This document shows positions 5,858 to 8,633 of a stretch of 8,633 bases of DNA, piece by piece. Source of the DNA: Planctomycetota bacterium. Lineage in GTDB: Bacteria; Planctomycetota; PLA2; JAEUHO01. The translations under genes were made by a program, and so were the position numbers. Positions within the stretch are counted from its first letter, which is position 1; each line of letters opens with the position of its first letter. The stretch is taken from assembly GCA_024639415.1 (NCBI GenBank), contig JAHEIK010000144.1:1-8633 (forward strand), written 5' to 3'. Below the pieces are notes generated by a model. The model made no database searches. It was not told the origin of the DNA and saw nothing but the letters and a program-made list of their open reading frames with translations.

Positions 5858-5863
5858 CTCCTT
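5858..5863 (-). promoter_or_regulatory. Ribosome binding site of rpoZ
   Basis: The coding strand reads AAGGAG followed by a 6-nt spacer and ATG. It is the clearest Shine-Dalgarno sequence in the operon and lies in the 24-nt gap after gmk. Confidence 0.75.
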
Positions 5864-5875
5864 CTGTGCGTGCGA

Positions 5876-6466
5876 TCAGGCGAGCTCGAGGCCGAGCCAG
5901 TCGGCCACCTCGCGTGCCGCACGATCGATGTCGTCATTCACCAGGACCCGGTCGAAGAGGTCCTTCTTGTCCAACTCTGCGCGCGCCGCTCGCAAGCGGG
6001 CGCTGATCTTCTCGGGGTCCTCGTCGCCGCGACCTCGCAGGCGCTGCTGCAGCTCCTCGAAGCTCGGGGCGTCGACGAACACGTAGAGCGCCTCGACGCC
6101 CGAACTCTTGATGTCCTCGACGCCCTGGACGTCGATGACGAGGATGCAGTGTCGCCCGGAGGCGAGGATCGCCTCAACGTTCTCCCGGGGCGTGCCGTAC
6201 CAGTGGCCGTACACCTCGGCGGGGGCGAGGAAGTCGTCCGCAATGAGCCGCTTGTGGAAGGCTCCCGCGGTCAGGAAGTGGTAGTCGACGCCGTCCTGCT
6301 CGCCTTCGCGCGGCTCACGTGTCGTCGCCGTGACGGCGCGGGCAAAGCGGGCGTCTTCGAGGAGGCGGTGCGCGACCGACGTCTTGCCCGCACCGCTGGC
6401 CCCCGACACGACGACGAGGCGCTGGGCCTCGCGCGGTGCTGCGGCCTGGGGTTCGGGGTCGTTCAC
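5876..6466 (-). CDS. gmk: Guanylate kinase
   Basis: This cytosolic 196-aa enzyme phosphorylates GMP to GDP with ATP. The P-loop GASGAGKT lies at 22-29. The GMP-binding stretch TTREPREGE with GVDYHF covers 48-64, EVYGHWYGTP 84-93 and ILVIDVQG 108-115, all in the family order. The length is close to the usual 200-210. The frame stays open far upstream into yicC, but the start is GTG 6466, where a GGAG overlapping the last codon of yicC sits 8 nt upstream. The residues before the P-loop are an unconserved Pro/Ala-rich stub. The gap to the yicC stop is 5 nt, so translation is probably coupled. Confidence 0.94.
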   Translation of the reverse strand: MNDPEPQAAAPREAQRLVVVSGASGAGKTSVAHRLLEDARFARAVTATTREPREGEQDGVDYHFLTAGAFHKRLIADDFLAPAEVYGHWYGTPRENVEAILASGRHCILVIDVQGVEDIKSSGVEALYVFVDAPSFEELQQRLRGRGDEDPEKISARLRAARAELDKKDLFDRVLVNDDIDRAAREVADWLGLELA

Positions 6467-6471
6467 GGTCG

Positions 6472-7380
6472 CTACTCCAGGTTCTGCACCTGCTCGCGCA
6501 GGCGTTCGATGGCGGCGCGGAGATCCAGCACCGTGCGGCTCAGGTCCAGGTCGTTGGTCTTCGAGCCGATGGTGTTCGCCTCGCGGTGCAGTTCCTGCAC
6601 CAGGAAGTCGAGCTTGCGGCCCACGGGACCGCCGGCGGCCAGCAGTTCGCGAGCGTGCTGCAGGTGCGCCAGGACGCGGGCGATCTCCTCGCGCACGTCG
6701 GACTTCTCGGCCATCGTCGCGCACTCGCGCGCGACATGCGCCGGATCCGGCTCCACCCCGCTGCCGCTGAGCAGCTCGTCCAGGCGGGTGAGCAGGCGCT
6801 TCTGGTAGGCCGCGGGGACCTCGCCGGCGCGGCCTTCGATGGCGGTCAGCGAGCTCGCGATGCTGTCCAGGAGGCCTTCGACCTCTTGGGCCATCAGCGC
6901 ACCCTCCCGCTCACGTGCCGTCTGCAGCGCGGCGGTCACACCGGCGGCCGTCTCCAGCAGGGCGGCCTTGAGCGCGTCCTCGTCCGTGCCGGAGCGGCCC
7001 TCGATCAATACACCCGGAACGCGCAGGACGTCGCGCGGGTGCACAGCACCGAGTCCGTGCTGCGCCGAGAGCTCTGCCAAGTGCTTGGCGGCCTGGGCGA
7101 ATGCCTCGTCGTCGATCCATGCCGCGGCGTCGGCCGACGTCGCGGGGCGGAAGCGCAGATGCACGCTGACGTGGCCGCGTCGGACGACCTTCTTGAGTGC
7201 GTCTTCGACCAGCGGTCCGGCGCTGGGTAGCGGGCCTTGTGTGCGCAGCGTGGTCTTCAGGAAGCGGTGGTTGACGCTGCGCGCCTCCGCTTCGATGCGT
7301 CCGGCCGCGGACTCCAGCACGAACGTGCCGGCGCCGGTCATGGAGCAGACCGGGTCGCTGGTGGTCGAAGCGTCGGCCAT
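6472..7380 (-). CDS. yicC: YicC family protein (putative endoribonuclease)
   Basis: This 302-aa protein matches the YicC family along its length. Near the start it has SMTGAGTF (13-20, the family SMTGFG motif), then SVNHRFL (35-41). At the end is the most conserved block, with AEKSDVREE (224-232), GPVGRKLDFLVQELHREANT (251-270) and IGSKTNDLDLS to REQVQNLE (271-302). E. coli YicC has been linked to small-RNA turnover and to endoribonuclease activity, and its exact role in other lineages is not settled. ATG 7380 has no strong ribosome site at normal spacing: a GAGGG lies 13 nt upstream. An internal ATG at residue 14 is less likely, because the family usually has a few residues before SMTG. It lies 29 nt after secG and 5 nt before gmk, the usual neighbour of yicC. 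Confidence 0.93.
   Translation of the reverse strand: MADASTTSDPVCSMTGAGTFVLESAAGRIEAEARSVNHRFLKTTLRTQGPLPSAGPLVEDALKKVVRRGHVSVHLRFRPATSADAAAWIDDEAFAQAAKHLAELSAQHGLGAVHPRDVLRVPGVLIEGRSGTDEDALKAALLETAAGVTAALQTAREREGALMAQEVEGLLDSIASSLTAIEGRAGEVPAAYQKRLLTRLDELLSGSGVEPDPAHVARECATMAEKSDVREEIARVLAHLQHARELLAAGGPVGRKLDFLVQELHREANTIGSKTNDLDLSRTVLDLRAAIERLREQVQNLE
6475..6478 (-). promoter_or_regulatory. Ribosome binding site fixing the gmk GTG start
   Basis: GGAG on the coding strand lies 8 nt before GTG 6466, within the end of yicC. It rules out the upstream ATG that would give a 282-residue product with a long Arg-rich, non-conserved extension. Confidence 0.65.
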
Positions 7381-7409
7381 GGTGGCTGCGGGACCCTCGA
7401 TGGGGGAAC

Positions 7410-7832
7410 CTACTTCGGCTCCTCGCCGTCGTCCTTCTTCTCGCCGCCGCCCTTGGGCGCGACGCCGGGGGCCTTCTCGCCGCCCTTGGTCTCTTCGGCG
7501 TCACCTGCGGGAGCCGTGTCGTACTGGTCGGTCTCGAGCGTGCCGAGCTCGGTCGTCGCCGTGCTCAGACCGGCGTGCAGCAGGGCGAGGCCGAGGAAGA
7601 GGCCGGCCAGCCATGCCGTGAACTTGTTCACCGTGCCCGCCTTGACGCCGAATGCATCCGCGCCCGCCCCGCCGAAGGCGCCGGCGAGGCCGCCACCCTT
7701 GCCCTCCTGGGCGAGGACGACGAGGATCACGAGGAAGCTGATGACGATGAAGATCACCATGATCGCGCCGCGCACGACTTCGAGTACGGCACCGAGCTGG
7801 AGCGTGGAGGCGAGTAGGTCGTAGCTGGGCAC
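7410..7832 (-). CDS. secG: Preprotein translocase subunit SecG
   Basis: This 140-aa inner-membrane subunit of SecYEG assists preprotein translocation. It has two membrane helices at about residues 22-41 and 70-90. Between them is the hallmark cytosolic loop QEGKGGGLAGAFGG (42-55), followed by ADAFGVKAGTVNKFT. After the second helix comes an unusual 45-50 residue tail rich in Gly, Lys, Glu and Asp, with Pro. This makes it longer than E. coli SecG (110 aa). GTG 7832 was chosen because GGGAG lies 7 nt upstream. The frame is open to GTG 7862, which would add ten Arg/Pro-rich residues and has no such site. It lies 69 nt after tpiA and 29 nt before yicC. tpiA-secG adjacency is common in bacteria. 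Confidence 0.92.
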   Translation of the reverse strand: MPSYDLLASTLQLGAVLEVVRGAIMVIFIVISFLVILVVLAQEGKGGGLAGAFGGAGADAFGVKAGTVNKFTAWLAGLFLGLALLHAGLSTATTELGTLETDQYDTAPAGDAEETKGGEKAPGVAPKGGGEKKDDGEEPK

Positions 7833-7839
7833 CGCAGGT

Positions 7840-7844
7840 CTCCC
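7840..7844 (-). promoter_or_regulatory. Ribosome binding site fixing the secG GTG start
   Basis: GGGAG on the coding strand is separated by 7 nt from GTG 7832, which supports the 140-aa form of SecG over the 150-aa form. Confidence 0.6.
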
Positions 7845-7901
7845 GGGCAGGCGTGGGCGCACCGAGGCACCCGCACCGTCGAATCGATTCAGTCCCGCAG
7901 T

Positions 7902-8633
7902 CTAGGCGTCCACGGAGGCGTGCCGGATCATGCGGCCGAACTTGGCCGGATCCAGCGCTGCACCACCGATCAATGCGCCGTCGACGTCGGGAACGTCGAG
8001 GAAGCCGCCAATGTTGTCCGGGCTGGCGCTTCCTCCGTAGAGGATTCGGACCCCTGCTGCCCGTTCGGCATCCGTCTCGGCCACCCGCTCCCGGATCCAG
8101 GCGTGCGCCTCGGCGGCCTCGACGGGGGTCGCGGCCTTGCCCGTGCCGATGGCCCAGACGGGCTCGTAGGCGATGACGAGGGGGTCCTCGGCGCCGCGCA
8201 GTGCCCCCAGACCCGCATCGATCTGGGCCAGGAGCACGCTGCGGGTCTCGCCCGCCGCGCGCTGCTCGATGGTCTCGCCTACGCACAGAACGGGCGTGAG
8301 ACCGGCCTCCAGGGCCCGGACCAGGGATCCGGCGACGTTCGCGTCCGTCTCGCCGAAGACGTGCCGGCGCTCGCTGTGGCCGCAGAGCACATAGCTGCAG
8401 CCCGCCTCAGCCAGCATCGCGGCGGCCGTCGCCCCCGTGAAGGCGCCGGAGGCTTCCCAGGAGCACGCCTGACCGCCCAGGCCGACCGAACCGCCTGCCC
8501 CGGCCAGGGCTTCAGCCACGGTCGTGAGCCACGGATCGGGGGGGAAGACGGCCGCCTCGTTGGGGCTGTCCTGGGCCGCCTCCGCGGCTGCTAGAGCCCA
8601 GCTGCGAGCCTCCTCGCGCGAGCCGTTCATCTT
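7902..8633 (-). CDS. tpiA: Triosephosphate isomerase (N-terminal end cut by window edge)
   Basis: This cytosolic enzyme interconverts dihydroxyacetone phosphate and glyceraldehyde 3-phosphate. The first complete codon in the window (8631-8633) is the catalytic Lys of the NWKMNG motif, followed by MNG at 8630. That ATG is therefore internal, and about ten N-terminal residues lie outside the window. Also visible are GHSERR with the catalytic His (codon near 8376), AYEPVWAIGTGK with the catalytic Glu (near 8163) and flexible loop 6, and the phosphate-binding YGGSASPDNIGG near the C-terminus. The 243 visible residues plus the missing stub give the usual length of about 250. It is the first visible gene of the operon. 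Its promoter, or a preceding glycolytic gene such as gap or pgk, would be to the right of the window. Confidence 0.96.
   Translation of the reverse strand, partial: KMNGSREEARSWALAAAEAAQDSPNEAAVFPPDPWLTTVAEALAGAGGSVGLGGQACSWEASGAFTGATAAAMLAEAGCSYVLCGHSERRHVFGETDANVAGSLVRALEAGLTPVLCVGETIEQRAAGETRSVLLAQIDAGLGALRGAEDPLVIAYEPVWAIGTGKAATPVEAAEAHAWIRERVAETDAERAAGVRILYGGSASPDNIGGFLDVPDVDGALIGGAALDPAKFGRMIRHASVDA

Noticed and set aside
6467..6724. A longer gmk start at 6724 giving 282 residues
   Set aside because: The extension is Arg-rich, overlaps conserved yicC coding sequence, and is unnecessary because GTG 6466 has a well-spaced ribosome site.
4994..6808. A 604-codon plus-strand open frame across coaC, rpoZ, gmk and yicC
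   Set aside because: It is antisense to four well-recognised genes, shows no domain pattern, and is explained by the rarity of stop codons in high-GC DNA.
7881..7890. A 10-nt palindrome, GAATCGATTC, between tpiA and secG
   Set aside because: It is short, isolated and without promoter-like surroundings, so chance is an adequate explanation.

Overview
The window is a high-GC bacterial chromosome segment with strong G/C preference at third codon positions. Seven of its eight genes are on the minus strand. The gene order tpiA-secG-yicC-gmk-rpoZ-coaC, a SecG with a charged C-terminal tail, and a coaC not fused to coaB fit a high-GC member of the Planctomycetota. This taxonomic call is inferred from gene order and composition. 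No marker gene in the window settles it.

Right half (5087-8633, minus strand): a compact housekeeping operon read from right to left. It holds tpiA (N-terminal end cut by the window edge), secG, yicC, gmk, rpoZ and coaC. Gaps are 69, 29, 5, 24 and 6 nt, so one transcript with translational coupling is likely, at least from yicC onward. The genes link glycolysis, protein export, RNA turnover, guanine nucleotide supply, RNA polymerase assembly and coenzyme A synthesis. Two starts are GTG codons placed by clear Shine-Dalgarno sequences (secG at 7832, gmk at 6466).

Middle (2297-4747, minus strand): a complete FtsK/SpoIIIE-type DNA translocase of 816 aa. It has four membrane segments, a very acidic then proline-rich linker, the motor, and a C-terminal winged-helix gamma domain. 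It is flanked by two non-coding gaps of 339 nt (4748-5086) and 389 nt (1908-2296). Both gaps are full of perfect hairpins: stems of 8-12 bp with loops mostly of 3-5 nt, and only weak or no T tracts.

Left (1-1907): two divergent genes separated by about 90 nt. On the plus strand is a small unrecognised protein with three hydrophobic segments. On the minus strand is a long membrane protein that runs off the left edge. Its N-terminal membrane region resembles the FtsK 4TM domain, but no ATPase motor follows within the 509 visible residues. Instead it continues into a Pro/Asp/Glu-rich linker and a Lys/Ala repeat tail. This putative motor-less FtsK-like partner next to ftsK, and the hairpin-rich flanks of ftsK, are the most unusual parts of the window. 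I see no tRNA, rRNA, CRISPR array, insertion sequence or attachment site.
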